This document shows, piece by piece, positions 1-6,907 of a stretch of 32,895 bases of DNA. A model generated the notes under the pieces. The model worked only from the letters and a program-made list of their open reading frames with translations, was not told where the DNA came from and ran no database searches. The position numbers were made by a program, and so were the translations under genes. The DNA is taken from NCBI GenBank assembly GCA_030680955.1, contig JAUXUB010000031.1, positions 1 to 32,895 on the forward strand, given 5' to 3'. The stretch's first letter is position 1, and each line of letters starts with the position of its first letter. The stretch is from a bacterium. Its GTDB lineage: Bacteria > Patescibacteriota > Minisyncoccia > UBA6257 > JACOXY01.

Positions 1-30
1 AATATAATAAAAACTAATTAATATCTCCGC

Positions 31-128
31 TTGTCGAAGACTTACCTAGATTTTAAGTCAAAATTTTACCCTTCGACAGGCTCAGGGAATAAAATTTTGA
101 CTAATATTCTAATTTTGCAAAAGGTCTA
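31..128. repeat. Intergenic palindromic repeat with hairpin and MITE-like end
   Basis: Perfect 12-bp arms GTCAAAATTTTA (57-68) and TAAAATTTTGAC (90-101) enclose CCTTCGACAGGCTCAGGG, a motif I recognise as a very common dispersed repeat core in CPR genomes. A second TTGTCGAAG at 31-39 can pair with CTTCGACA in the loop. The stretch ends in TTGCAAAAGGTCTA (115-128), which matches the terminal inverted repeat of the MITE-like element at 19267-19426. No gene is visible in 1-145. Confidence 0.6.
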
Positions 129-145
129 ATGTAAATTTCAGCCTT

Positions 146-535
146 TTAACTATTTTTAAGAATATCTATTAACTTACTACCAAGATTTTCAAGATCTTTA
201 TCTTTTCGTAAATACGCAACCGCCCCAAGTTCGTGAGCAAGATTTTCTTCATTTATGGTTCCTGGCCAAGGCGCTGATAAACTAGTTAGAAATGCAACTT
301 TAATTTTTTTAAGTTCCGGGTGGCTTTTTAGATCTATTATGGCCTCTGTGCCACTGATCCTCGGCATGTTTATATCCAATAAAATCAAATCTGGCTTAAG
401 AGCCATTGCCTTTTCTAGCATGTGCTCCGCTTCATTTGTTATCTCTACTCTAAAACCAGCTTTTTCAAGCTTGTCAGTAATAATTTCTAGTATATCAGCT
501 TCATCATCGACAACTAGAATGAGGGGCTTATACAT
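146..535 (-). CDS. Stand-alone response regulator receiver (REC) protein
   Basis: A 129-residue protein made of a single CheY-like receiver domain with no output domain. Visible landmarks are the acidic pair D10-D11, the phospho-acceptor D54 in LILLDINMP, the switch threonine T84 and the conserved lysine K111. By family knowledge it is phosphorylated on D54 by a histidine kinase and acts by protein-protein contact. No kinase is present in the window, so its partner is unknown. It lies 3 nt downstream of the REC gene at 539-934 in the same direction, so the two are very probably co-transcribed. The pair shares length and motif positions, suggesting an old tandem duplication. Confidence 0.9.
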   Translation of the reverse strand: MYKPLILVVDDEADILEIITDKLEKAGFRVEITNEAEHMLEKAMALKPDLILLDINMPRISGTEAIIDLKSHPELKKIKVAFLTSLSAPWPGTINEENLAHELGAVAYLRKDKDLENLGSKLIDILKNS

Positions 536-538
536 TGT

Positions 539-934
539 TTACTGATTAATTCCACAAAGTTCTTTAAGGTGTGCAACTGCAAGATTAAGATCATCCGTCT
601 TTCTAATAAAATCCATAGCACCAATTTCTTGTGCATACTTCTTGTCTGAATCACCTAACTCAAGAAGTGGCTCACCATGATTTGTCATAAATACAACCTT
701 AAGTTTTTTAAGTTCTGCATCTTCTTTCATTTTCATAAAGGTTTCTAGCCCATTCATCTTCGGCATCATAAAATCTAGAATAACTAAATCTGGCTTTATT
801 GTTTTAAGTTTCTCTAATCCTTCTACACCGTCTCCCGCTGATTGCACATCAAATCCACCTGCGGTTAACTTTGCAGTCAATATTTCTCTAAAATCTGCCT
901 CATCCTCTACTAATAAGATTAATGGTTTATTCAT
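539..934 (-). CDS. Stand-alone response regulator receiver (REC) protein
   Basis: A 131-residue single-domain receiver. The acidic pair is E10-D11, the phospho-acceptor is D54 in VILDFMMP, the switch residue is T84 and the lysine is K112. It is the first gene of a two-gene REC operon (3-nt gap to the next). An extended -10 motif (TGGTATAAT on the minus strand) lies 25 nt before the ATG, so the operon probably starts here. Like its neighbour it lacks a DNA-binding or enzymatic output domain, so it would act as a diffusible phosphorylation-dependent adaptor, for example in motility, pilus control or a phosphorelay. That role is inference. Confidence 0.9.
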   Translation of the reverse strand: MNKPLILLVEDEADFREILTAKLTAGGFDVQSAGDGVEGLEKLKTIKPDLVILDFMMPKMNGLETFMKMKEDAELKKLKVVFMTNHGEPLLELGDSDKKYAQEIGAMDFIRKTDDLNLAVAHLKELCGINQ

Positions 935-959
935 AATTAGTTGATTAATTAATATCTAA

Positions 960-968
960 ATTATACCA
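960..968 (-). promoter_or_regulatory. Extended -10 promoter element for REC operon
   Basis: Minus-strand TGGTATAAT is a TGn extended -10 box placed 25 nt upstream of the ATG of the 539-934 gene. No convincing -35 is visible. The same TGTGGTATAAT string recurs before the transketolase N gene, which supports it as a promoter motif of this organism. Confidence 0.5.
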
Positions 969-997
969 CAATACAAAAATAAACGCGCAAGTAAGCG

Positions 998-1870
998 TCA
1001 ATGAGCTATTTTATTAAAAAGTTTTAACCTATTGATTACTATTTTTTTAACTTCTTGTCTTGCAGAAGCTAATATTTTATATGGAGTTACCTCATTTGCG
1101 TCAGCTTTAAACGCTTCCTCAATACCCTTACGCCAAGCCACACGTATTTCAGTATTTATATGAATTATTCTTATTCCAGCCTCTATTGCTTCATTAAAAT
1201 CTGAATCAACAATCCCAGATCCACCATGCAAAACAAGGGGAACTCCACATGCTTCTGCGATTTCTCTAATACGATTTATCTTAAGCCTTGGATTTGGCAT
1301 ATTTTTCAACATTCCATGGATATTGCCAACGGCAGGCGCAATCAAGTCTATCCCAGTTTCGGTAACAAATTTTTTTGCCATCTCCGCGGAAGGAAGCGCA
1401 CTTTCATCAGTAAGGGCACCCTCGGGAAGAGAATCTAAAAGTTTTGACGAACTGCCAATATAACCAATTTCGGCTTCAACTAATATATTAGGATTTATAC
1501 TACGTGCAATTTCTGCCGCCGCTTTTGTTTGTTTTATATTTTCTTCAAATGAAAGTTTTGCGCCATCAAAGATCACCATATCAAATCCCGCTTCTGCCGC
1601 TTTTTTGATTCCATCTAATGTATATGTGTGATCAGCATTTATAAATATAGGATAGTCGTATTCTTCTCGTAAACTCTTGACAAGCGCCGCGGCTTGCCGA
1701 ACTCCAACAAACCCCCGCTCGCCTTCTGAAAGCCCAATTATTACTGGCAGATTAAGCTCTCGTGCCGCATCAAAAATTGCTAGTAGTGCAGCTATGTCTG
1801 AAATATTAAAATGACCAATAGCGATTTTTTGTTGTTGCGCATCTTTCAAACATTCACGTAAGTTTTTCAT
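998..1870 (-). CDS. fba: Class II fructose-bisphosphate aldolase
   Basis: A 290-residue zinc-dependent aldolase that interconverts fructose 1,6-bisphosphate with dihydroxyacetone phosphate and glyceraldehyde 3-phosphate in the cytoplasm. Visible motifs are INADHT with the catalytic Asp80 and zinc ligand His81, EAEIGYIG with Glu134, GNIHG with His185, LHGGSG with His215 and the phosphate-binding HINTEIR. Length matches the short class II (GatY/FbaA-like) family. The usual GT.HG motif reads VGNIHG, so a tagatose- or related ketose-bisphosphate specificity cannot be excluded. The gene ends in TGA. It is one of several sugar-phosphate genes in this minus-strand block, along with the kinase, transketolase, epimerase, isomerase and GAPDH. 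Confidence 0.88.
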   Translation of the reverse strand: MKNLRECLKDAQQQKIAIGHFNISDIAALLAIFDAARELNLPVIIGLSEGERGFVGVRQAAALVKSLREEYDYPIFINADHTYTLDGIKKAAEAGFDMVIFDGAKLSFEENIKQTKAAAEIARSINPNILVEAEIGYIGSSSKLLDSLPEGALTDESALPSAEMAKKFVTETGIDLIAPAVGNIHGMLKNMPNPRLKINRIREIAEACGVPLVLHGGSGIVDSDFNEAIEAGIRIIHINTEIRVAWRKGIEEAFKADANEVTPYKILASARQEVKKIVINRLKLFNKIAH

Positions 1871-2035
1871 AATGTATCTATAAAAATAATAATATATCTT
1901 AAATGTAAAATCTTTTATCTCAAATATAAATCTAATAATCTGTTAATATTTTCAGAAAGATTTTAATTTTGATATGTACTTTTGAGATTTAATTTTTTAG
2001 ATTTGATTTTGTTTAGTAATTAGAAATTAGAAATT

Positions 2036-2052
2036 CTCTTGCTACGCAAGAG
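2036..2052. repeat. Small hairpin spanning a stop codon
   Basis: CTCTTGC TAC GCAAGAG forms a perfect 7-bp stem whose loop holds part of the TAG stop codon of the 2042-3310 gene (minus strand). There is no U-tract on the minus strand after it, so a classic intrinsic terminator is not supported. The adjacent AATTAGAAATTAGAAATT is simple-repeat-like. Confidence 0.5.
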
Positions 2053-3310
2053 AGATATATCCTTTATCAAAATTATCTACAATTAATCTTTCTGTTTCTT
2101 CGTAACCAAAATATTCCATAAAAATCTGATTCCAAAGTGCTTCTTGATGATGATACAAATATTTAACCATATCTTTTTGTTTCACAAGAGACATGACTGC
2201 GTCTATTAAATTGAACGAAACTAAGTCTTCAATGCCAGAGTCATCTGTAAAATAATCACCAACAAAATCCAAATCTTTCCAAAAATCTAATCCCAATTCG
2301 TTGTGGTCGCCCCCAAGATGGGCAATATCCTGCGCTGCCTTTGTCCAATGAATTGCCTCCGGATTTACATGCGGTTCGAACAACCGCCAATCAAAAAGAT
2401 CGTCTTTTGCTAAATATCTTTGCACTATCATCCATTTTTTGCCTCTATCCTCTTCTTTAAAGCGCTCATCTAGGACATCGCCGCGTAAGGCCGAAGCAAG
2501 CTTAGCGGAATAATCTGCTGGATTTTCTTTGGCATATTTCCGGAATAGATTAGAATAGAAATTAACTTCATGTAAATAATGAAGCACTAAACTAAAAAGT
2601 CGCATAGTCTCGCCTGATGAATCAATTGGAATTGGAATTATAAAAATAACACCGAGCTCTTTAAGATGGCTCACATTGTGGTGCTTCTTTTTTAAAAATT
2701 TCGATGCAACGTTTAGCCACTCGCCATGCAAAACTTTTACTTCAATATCTCGCTCTTCAAAGTCAGCGGGGGTAACATTTTTAAGTTGTTTAAAGAATAT
2801 ATTGTTTAACCAATCTTTATCTTCTACAAAACGAAGTGCGCTATAAATTTCAAACAAGTCATATTTTTTAAGAAGCTCTTCTGGTTTTTGGACTTTAAAA
2901 TAGGCCATCATATTTGGCGGAGGCTCATTTATAAAAAACTCATGAGCAACTTCTCTCTTTAAGAAAAAACCTTTGGGAATCTTTGCGAGGCTAATAGCTG
3001 ATGCAATCAAAACACTTGCACCTGTTTCCCTTTCAAAATTGGTAAACCAAAAATGTTCAGAGAGCTTCTCATCATCTAACTTGGCTTTCTTTATAAGAGC
3101 GCTATAAATATCTTTGGAATTGAGTTCCTTCACGCGAAGCTGCTTCATGCGATCAGCCATTAGAGCTTCATTCTTTTCTATAATTTTCTCTAAACAATTA
3201 TTTTTGCCAATAACTGCAGAAAGGCGCTCGTCTACAATACGCACAACATCTTTATCTGTTCGCAGTATTTTTGCTATTTTTTCATATGGCGTATTAGTTT
3301 CAACTTTCAT
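2042..3310 (-). CDS. Uncharacterised 422-residue soluble protein
   Basis: I do not recognise a family. The protein is soluble, has no signal peptide or membrane span, and is mostly helical in character, with a charged N-terminal third rich in Lys and Glu. Distinctive patches are FFINEPPPNMMAYF, VIFIIPIPIDSSGETMRLF and an Asp/His-rich C-terminal half (HWTKAAQDIAHLGGDHNELG) that could bind metal, although no known metal motif is evident. The ATG at 3310 directly abuts an inverted repeat. It sits between the aldolase and a receiver protein with all genes in the same orientation. The reading frame is long, uninterrupted and in the same compositional style as its neighbours, so it is a real gene of unknown role. 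Confidence 0.75.
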   Translation of the reverse strand: MKVETNTPYEKIAKILRTDKDVVRIVDERLSAVIGKNNCLEKIIEKNEALMADRMKQLRVKELNSKDIYSALIKKAKLDDEKLSEHFWFTNFERETGASVLIASAISLAKIPKGFFLKREVAHEFFINEPPPNMMAYFKVQKPEELLKKYDLFEIYSALRFVEDKDWLNNIFFKQLKNVTPADFEERDIEVKVLHGEWLNVASKFLKKKHHNVSHLKELGVIFIIPIPIDSSGETMRLFSLVLHYLHEVNFYSNLFRKYAKENPADYSAKLASALRGDVLDERFKEEDRGKKWMIVQRYLAKDDLFDWRLFEPHVNPEAIHWTKAAQDIAHLGGDHNELGLDFWKDLDFVGDYFTDDSGIEDLVSFNLIDAVMSLVKQKDMVKYLYHHQEALWNQIFMEYFGYEETERLIVDNFDKGYISLA

Positions 3311-3429
3311 CCCGTTAGAGATAGGACATCAAAGATGACCGTAACTCGTTTAATTTGTTTGCAATCGACGTTTTATTTTTGGCAGACATTAAGTTTCTCA
3401 TAAATATTATTTGGTTATCTCTAATGGGA
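3310..3429. repeat. Interspersed inverted repeat (TCCCGTTAGA family), copy 1
   Basis: Arms TCCCGTTAGAGATA (3310-3323) and TATCTCTAATGGGA (3416-3429) pair with one G-T mismatch and enclose about 92 nt. The same arm sequence family recurs at 30335-30383. A 28-codon ORF (minus, 3315-3401, starting MRNLMSAKNK) fits between the arms and ends inside the left arm. I could not decide whether it is translated. Confidence 0.6.
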
Positions 3430-3430
3430 C

Positions 3431-3817
3431 TCATAATCCGTTTTGTGCTTTTATATCATTAATTATATCTCCAATACTAAACTCATGTTTTGGATAATGT
3501 TTATTTGCACCCAATCGCATATATTCATCTACGGTTTCCTGGTCCGCAGTAACTGAAACAATATATACCGGAATTTTCTTAAATTTTTCGTCTTTTTTAA
3601 TTATTTTTAAAAAATCGAGGCCCGTTTCATCCTCTAAAAGTAAGTGGTCAAGCCAAATTAAGTCTACCCAACCAATATCTTTAAGGGCATTCAATGCTTG
3701 CTTGGCACTTCTTGCAGTAACCACATCAAAACCACTTAAAACTAATTTTTTCTGAAGCGCCATCAAAAGAGGCGTTTCGTCTTCTACCACTAAAATTGAT
3801 TTTTTATTATCTGTCAT
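3431..3817 (-). CDS. Stand-alone response regulator receiver (REC) protein
   Basis: A third single-domain receiver, 128 residues long. The acidic pair is E12-D13, the phospho-acceptor is D57 in LIWLDHLL, S88 sits at the switch position and K110 is the conserved lysine. It is diverged from the two RECs at the left edge: the phospho-acceptor loop is LDHLLLEDETG rather than the usual LD.(N/M)MP. The gene starts with a clear ATG and ends in TGA. No histidine kinase, HPt or output protein is linked. Its downstream neighbour is the uncharacterised 2042-3310 gene, separated by an inverted repeat, so co-transcription is possible but not demonstrated. Confidence 0.88.
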   Translation of the reverse strand: MTDNKKSILVVEDETPLLMALQKKLVLSGFDVVTARSAKQALNALKDIGWVDLIWLDHLLLEDETGLDFLKIIKKDEKFKKIPVYIVSVTADQETVDEYMRLGANKHYPKHEFSIGDIINDIKAQNGL

Positions 3818-3833
3818 AATAACATAATCTGAA

Positions 3834-3912
3834 TTTACGAATTTTTAACGAATAATACAAATCTAGTAATTTTATTCGTTATATTCGTCGATTACATTCG
3901 TTGTATTCGCAT
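3834..3912. repeat. Low-complexity ATTCG-rich tandem stretch
   Basis: The gap between the REC gene and the PfkB gene is filled with repeated ATTCG words (TTATTCGTTATATTCGTCG, ATTCGTTGTATTCGC) and their complement CGAAT near 3838 and 3851. It looks like a decayed short tandem or palindromic repeat. I see no gene or promoter in it. Confidence 0.4.
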
Positions 3913-3919
3913 TACTAAT

Positions 3920-4960
3920 TTATAATTTTTTCCTTTCTATAGATAATTTTCCCCAACGATTAGAATTAAACTGTTTCTTCGTGAGGATTCCTTCCTTTGC
4001 GCCAACATATTCTACCACAGAAGTAGCATTCGCAGAACCTAACCGAATTGCGTATTCTATATCCGCTGGTGCCCAGCTTGCAGCTTTTAGCTTGTAGCTT
4101 TTAGCATTCCTCATAAGTCCCGCCACAAACCCTGAACCAAAGGCATCTCCTGCGCCAGTTCTGTCTGCAACTTGCTTCTCCTTATAAGTACCAGCTTTAT
4201 ATAAATAAACTCCATCTGAAACCAGAACGCCTCGAGGACCATCGCTCATAACTGCAATTCCTCCAATGGATCGATTAAATTCATAAAAAAGTTTTTGCTC
4301 GTCTATTGAATCCATTCCCATTAAAAGTCCAATCTCTTCACGATTACCTTTTACTAGAGTTAATTTTTTCAAAATAGGTTCTAATTTTTTTCTTCCCATA
4401 CTTAAATAATGGCTAGAAAGATCAATGGCAATTCGTGCGCCATTTTTGTGTAGCGCACTAACCATGTTTTCCATTACTTTAAAATCAATATTTCCGGGCA
4501 CAATATATGCCCACCTACAATTTAGCTTTCCCTTAGGAATTTCTTTTAATTCCAAATTATTTGCAGCGCCCCGATAAACCAAAACTGTGCGCTCTCCTGT
4601 GTCAGCTAGTAGTAGTGTGGAATATCCGGTTCCAAATTTTTTATCTTTCATTGCGAGAGTCGTTACGCCTTCCTTTTTTAAATCTTGAACAATTCCTTCG
4701 CCCGGTCTATCATCTCCAATTTTAAAAATAGAGGCGGTCTTATATCCTTGACGCGCAAACGTTACAGCGGCATTTGTGGCGCCTCCACCTGAAGTCAAAA
4801 CTGGTTTCTCTACTTCAATTTTTCCTCCCCAGACAAAACATTCAGCCACTCCACCAAAAATACCAATATCTTTCAAGTTTTCATTTCGAAACTCCTTAAA
4901 GTAACGGCTCTTTAAAAAAACATCGCGCGTTGCTGTTCCAATTGTAATAACGTCATACAT
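3920..4960 (-). CDS. PfkB-family carbohydrate kinase
   Basis: A 346-residue ribokinase-fold sugar kinase. The first PfkB signature is present as TSGGGATNAAVTFARQG (about residues 57-73). The second is DRTGAGDAFGSGFVAGL (about 267-283), with the GAGD anion hole and catalytic base D272. It phosphorylates a sugar or nucleoside from ATP; the substrate cannot be read from sequence. In a CPR cell without an obvious PfkA nearby, and beside aldolase, transketolase and GAPDH, ribose or fructose-6-phosphate are reasonable candidates (inference). An in-frame AKSYKLKAAS segment after the second signature looks like repeat-derived DNA. The ATG lies 6 nt after a TATAAT box, suggesting a leaderless mRNA. 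Confidence 0.87.
   Translation of the reverse strand: MYDVITIGTATRDVFLKSRYFKEFRNENLKDIGIFGGVAECFVWGGKIEVEKPVLTSGGGATNAAVTFARQGYKTASIFKIGDDRPGEGIVQDLKKEGVTTLAMKDKKFGTGYSTLLLADTGERTVLVYRGAANNLELKEIPKGKLNCRWAYIVPGNIDFKVMENMVSALHKNGARIAIDLSSHYLSMGRKKLEPILKKLTLVKGNREEIGLLMGMDSIDEQKLFYEFNRSIGGIAVMSDGPRGVLVSDGVYLYKAGTYKEKQVADRTGAGDAFGSGFVAGLMRNAKSYKLKAASWAPADIEYAIRLGSANATSVVEYVGAKEGILTKKQFNSNRWGKLSIERKKL
4074..4105. repeat. In-frame AGCTT-type tandem repeat inside pfkB
   Basis: CAGCTTGCAGCTTTTAGC followed by TTGTAGCTTTTAGC is a degenerate tandem of TAGCTT words. On the coding strand it reads AKSYKLKAAS, a peptide that interrupts the region just after the GAGD helix. Nearly the same peptide (LKAKSYKLD) occurs in the unrelated SpoU methyltransferase at 18932-18960. 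Confidence 0.5.
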
Positions 4961-4966
4961 GGTTAC

Positions 4967-4972
4967 ATTATA
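4967..4972 (-). promoter_or_regulatory. -10 box giving a probable leaderless pfkB mRNA
   Basis: On the minus strand TATAAT is followed by GTAACC and then the ATG of the kinase. Transcription normally starts about 7 nt after the -10 box, which would put the first nucleotide at or next to the start codon. No ribosome binding site is possible in that arrangement. Confidence 0.5.
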
Positions 4973-5042
4973 ACATTTATATATCTTAATTTGTAAATAT
5001 TATAAAAAAAGCCTGTCGAAGCAATAGGATAATGTCCTATTA

Positions 5043-5061
5043 TAAAAAGCCTAAAATAGGC
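5043..5061 (-). terminator. Putative intrinsic terminator
   Basis: On the minus strand GCCTA-TTT-TAGGC is followed by TTTTTAT, a short stem with a U-tract, placed about 75 nt after the stop of the DUF4870-like gene. A second hairpin, AATAGGA/TCCTATT, follows at 5023-5041. The 5-bp stem is weak, so confidence is limited. Confidence 0.4.
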
Positions 5062-5093
5062 ACTTTTATGATTAGCTTAAGAATACCTCATTG

Positions 5094-5126
5094 CCAATAT
5101 ATCGTAACCCGGTTACGATATATTGG
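5094..5126. repeat. Near-perfect 33-bp palindrome, GTAACC family copy 1
   Basis: CCAATATATCGTAACC, a single central C, and GGTTACGATATATTGG form 16-bp perfect arms around one base. The core ATATATCGTAACC-N-GGTTACGATATAT recurs at 17174-17200. Both copies sit between two minus-strand genes. With no loop to speak of, this resembles a dimer-binding operator more than an RNA hairpin, although a cruciform or REP role is possible. Confidence 0.7.
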
Positions 5127-5134
5127 ATGTTAGA

Positions 5135-5539
5135 TTATAAACCCATTGTCTTTTTTTCAAAATATTTTCCAAATAAGTTAACGGGTTTCATATCACCTTT
5201 GTAAGCATTAATGATACCACTTATCCCTAGACTTAAAACAACTATCAAAACTAGACCGAAAATCATATTAAGAAACATAAACGCATATTGAAGATCTGCC
5301 GGTACATATAAATTAGCGCTTACCCAAAGGATAAAACAAAATATGCTTATTATAAAAAGACCCATGCCTTGTCTTGCATGATAAATCGCAAAAATACTTT
5401 GACGTTTTATCATCATTACAAGCAAAAAAAGTGGACCAAAATATGAAAGTACAGCCCAAAGCCAGTTTTCTTCAATGTCTTCCGGAGTGGCTATAATTGA
5501 TAATTCTTTATTCTGAAAATTGTAAGAGTGCTCGGCCAT
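5135..5539 (-). CDS. DUF4870/Tic20-like small membrane protein
   Basis: The protein has about 134 residues if it starts at MAEHSYNFQNKE. It has a short hydrophilic N-terminus (EDIEENWLWAVLSYFGPLFLLVMM) and three or four hydrophobic spans, ending in GISGIINAYKGDMKPV, a pattern typical of the DUF4870 family (YFGPL...; ...H.rQG...; ...i..A..G....P). Here HARQGMGLFII matches the conserved H-x-RQG element. It is an integral membrane protein of unknown role. The ORF track extends the frame 31 residues upstream as MNYELRITNNELE..., but that segment reads like translated intergenic repeat, so I prefer the internal ATG at 5539. No clear ribosome binding site is seen. Confidence 0.7.
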   Translation of the reverse strand: MAEHSYNFQNKELSIIATPEDIEENWLWAVLSYFGPLFLLVMMIKRQSIFAIYHARQGMGLFIISIFCFILWVSANLYVPADLQYAFMFLNMIFGLVLIVVLSLGISGIINAYKGDMKPVNLFGKYFEKKTMGL

Positions 5540-5635
5540 ATTGGGGTAGAAGCATGAATTAAGATTAAAATCGTCATGTATCACAAGGGCTCTTTCCAAT
5601 TCATTATTCGTTATTCTTAATTCATAATTCACTTA

Positions 5636-5696
5636 CGCCTAATTATCTTTATTAACTGCTCCTATTATATCTTTAACTCCCATTCCATATTTTTTC
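5636..5696 (-). pseudogene. Second relic of a transketolase C-subunit 3' end
   Basis: The minus strand reads KKYGMGVKDIIGAVNKDN followed by TAG. It aligns with the last residues of the intact subunit at 5888-6880 (EKYGMGAKDIIRAVRK). Nothing upstream continues the homology, because a GATTTTGT...ACAAAATC hairpin (5699-5731) interrupts it. It is a fragment with no start and is unlikely to be expressed as protein. Confidence 0.6.
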
Positions 5697-5698
5697 CC

Positions 5699-5731
5699 GA
5701 TTTTGTTTTCGCAAAGCGAAATTACAAAATC
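5699..5731. repeat. Hairpin within transketolase relics
   Basis: GATTTTGTTTTCGC and GCGAAATTACAAAATC pair around AAA with a 2-nt bulge. The TTTCGC-TTT-GCGAAA core is a frequent CPR-style intergenic hairpin. It separates the two relic tails of the transketolase C subunit. Confidence 0.5.
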
Positions 5732-5781
5732 GAGGACCCCGTTAAATTTTGCTGACAAAATTTTTTACGGAGCTATTTCTT

Positions 5782-5870
5782 CCTTCTTATAACCTTTTAA
5801 ACTGCGGATTTTATCGACTGAACATCCATGCCATATTTATTTATAAGCATATTCGGCGGTTCACCCTCCT
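5782..5870 (-). pseudogene. First relic of a transketolase C-subunit 3' end
   Basis: The minus strand reads GEPPNMLINKYGMDVQSIKSAV, a stop, then KVIRR. It matches the intact tail GESGLPSQLLEKYGMGAKDI followed by IRAVRKVIRRK, with the same KYGM...AV.KVIRR spacing. It lies about 20 nt after the intact gene's stop. Divergence from the intact copy is large enough that it looks like the end of a different transketolase gene rather than a recent duplication. Confidence 0.65.
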
Positions 5871-5887
5871 AACATTTTAAAATATAA

Positions 5888-6880
5888 TCACTTTCTGCGG
5901 ATAACTTTTCTAACAGCCCGTATTATGTCCTTCGCCCCCATCCCGTATTTTTCTAAAAGTTGAGAGGGCAATCCAGATTCTCCAAAAGTATTTTGCATAC
6001 CAATAAATTCTATCGGTGTGGGCGCATGTTTTGCTAAAGCTTCGGCAACTGCTCCTCCTAAACCACCAATTACTTGATGTTCCTCTACTGTAACAACCGC
6101 GCCGCATTTCTTTGCCCATTTTGAAATTTCTTTTTCATCAAGTGGTTTAATGGTGTGGCAGTTTAAAACAACTGTACCAATCTTTTCTTTCTCAAGTTCA
6201 CGAGCAGCAAGCATAGCGTTATATAAAAGTGAACCGCAACCTATGATTACACACACTGGTTTTTTTGACATCCAAAATACTTCCGCTTTTCCAGGCACAT
6301 AAGGAGTCTCATCAGTTGTAAAAACTGGAGTTTTTTCTCTTCCAAGTCGAATATATATCGGACCCCAAATTTTTGCCGCCATTATCGTAACTTTTTTTGC
6401 CTCTATCATATCAGCCGGTACAAAAACTTTCATATTGGCAATAACACGCATGGTAGCAATATCCTCAATTGCCTGATGAGTGGCGCCATCAGGTCCAACA
6501 GAAATCCCTGCATGAGATCCTATAATTTTTACATTAGAATTATTGTAAGCAATAGTAGTTCTAATTTGCTCCCAATTTCTTCCCGGAGAAAAAGTCGCAT
6601 ACGATGAAATAAATGTAACTTTGCCAGACACTCCAAAACCAGAACCAACAGTTGCCAAATTTTGTTCAGCCACGCCAATTTCAAAAAATCGTTCTGGGTA
6701 TTTTTTAGCAAAAGCTTCAATGCGAGTGGACTCGGTTAGATCAGCACAGAGTGCAACAACGTTGGGATTTTCATCTCCAGCTAAAACCAAACCATCACCA
6801 AAACCATTGCGAGTTGGCTTTTGTTCTAGGTCATTTTCGAATATTTTTGGTGAAAGATTTGCGCTAGGATAAATTGGCAT
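5888..6880 (-). CDS. Transketolase, C-terminal subunit
   Basis: A 330-residue protein holding the pyrimidine-binding and C-terminal domains of a split transketolase. Visible marks are the Glu-containing EIGVAEQNLATVGSGFG (TPP-activating glutamate region), the SHAGISVGPDGATHQAIEDI motif of the Pyr domain and the C-terminal-domain motif VTVEEHQVIGGLGGAVAE. With the N subunit encoded 27 nt upstream it transfers two-carbon ketol units between pentose, tetrose and triose phosphates in the non-oxidative pentose phosphate pathway. A DXS-like enzyme is less likely given the two-gene form and overall motif pattern. Two degraded copies of its C-terminal tail lie immediately downstream. The gene ends in TGA. 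Confidence 0.9.
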   Translation of the reverse strand: MPIYPSANLSPKIFENDLEQKPTRNGFGDGLVLAGDENPNVVALCADLTESTRIEAFAKKYPERFFEIGVAEQNLATVGSGFGVSGKVTFISSYATFSPGRNWEQIRTTIAYNNSNVKIIGSHAGISVGPDGATHQAIEDIATMRVIANMKVFVPADMIEAKKVTIMAAKIWGPIYIRLGREKTPVFTTDETPYVPGKAEVFWMSKKPVCVIIGCGSLLYNAMLAARELEKEKIGTVVLNCHTIKPLDEKEISKWAKKCGAVVTVEEHQVIGGLGGAVAEALAKHAPTPIEFIGMQNTFGESGLPSQLLEKYGMGAKDIIRAVRKVIRRK

Positions 6881-6907
6881 AAAAATAAATTTAACTGCAA
6901 ATATAAA

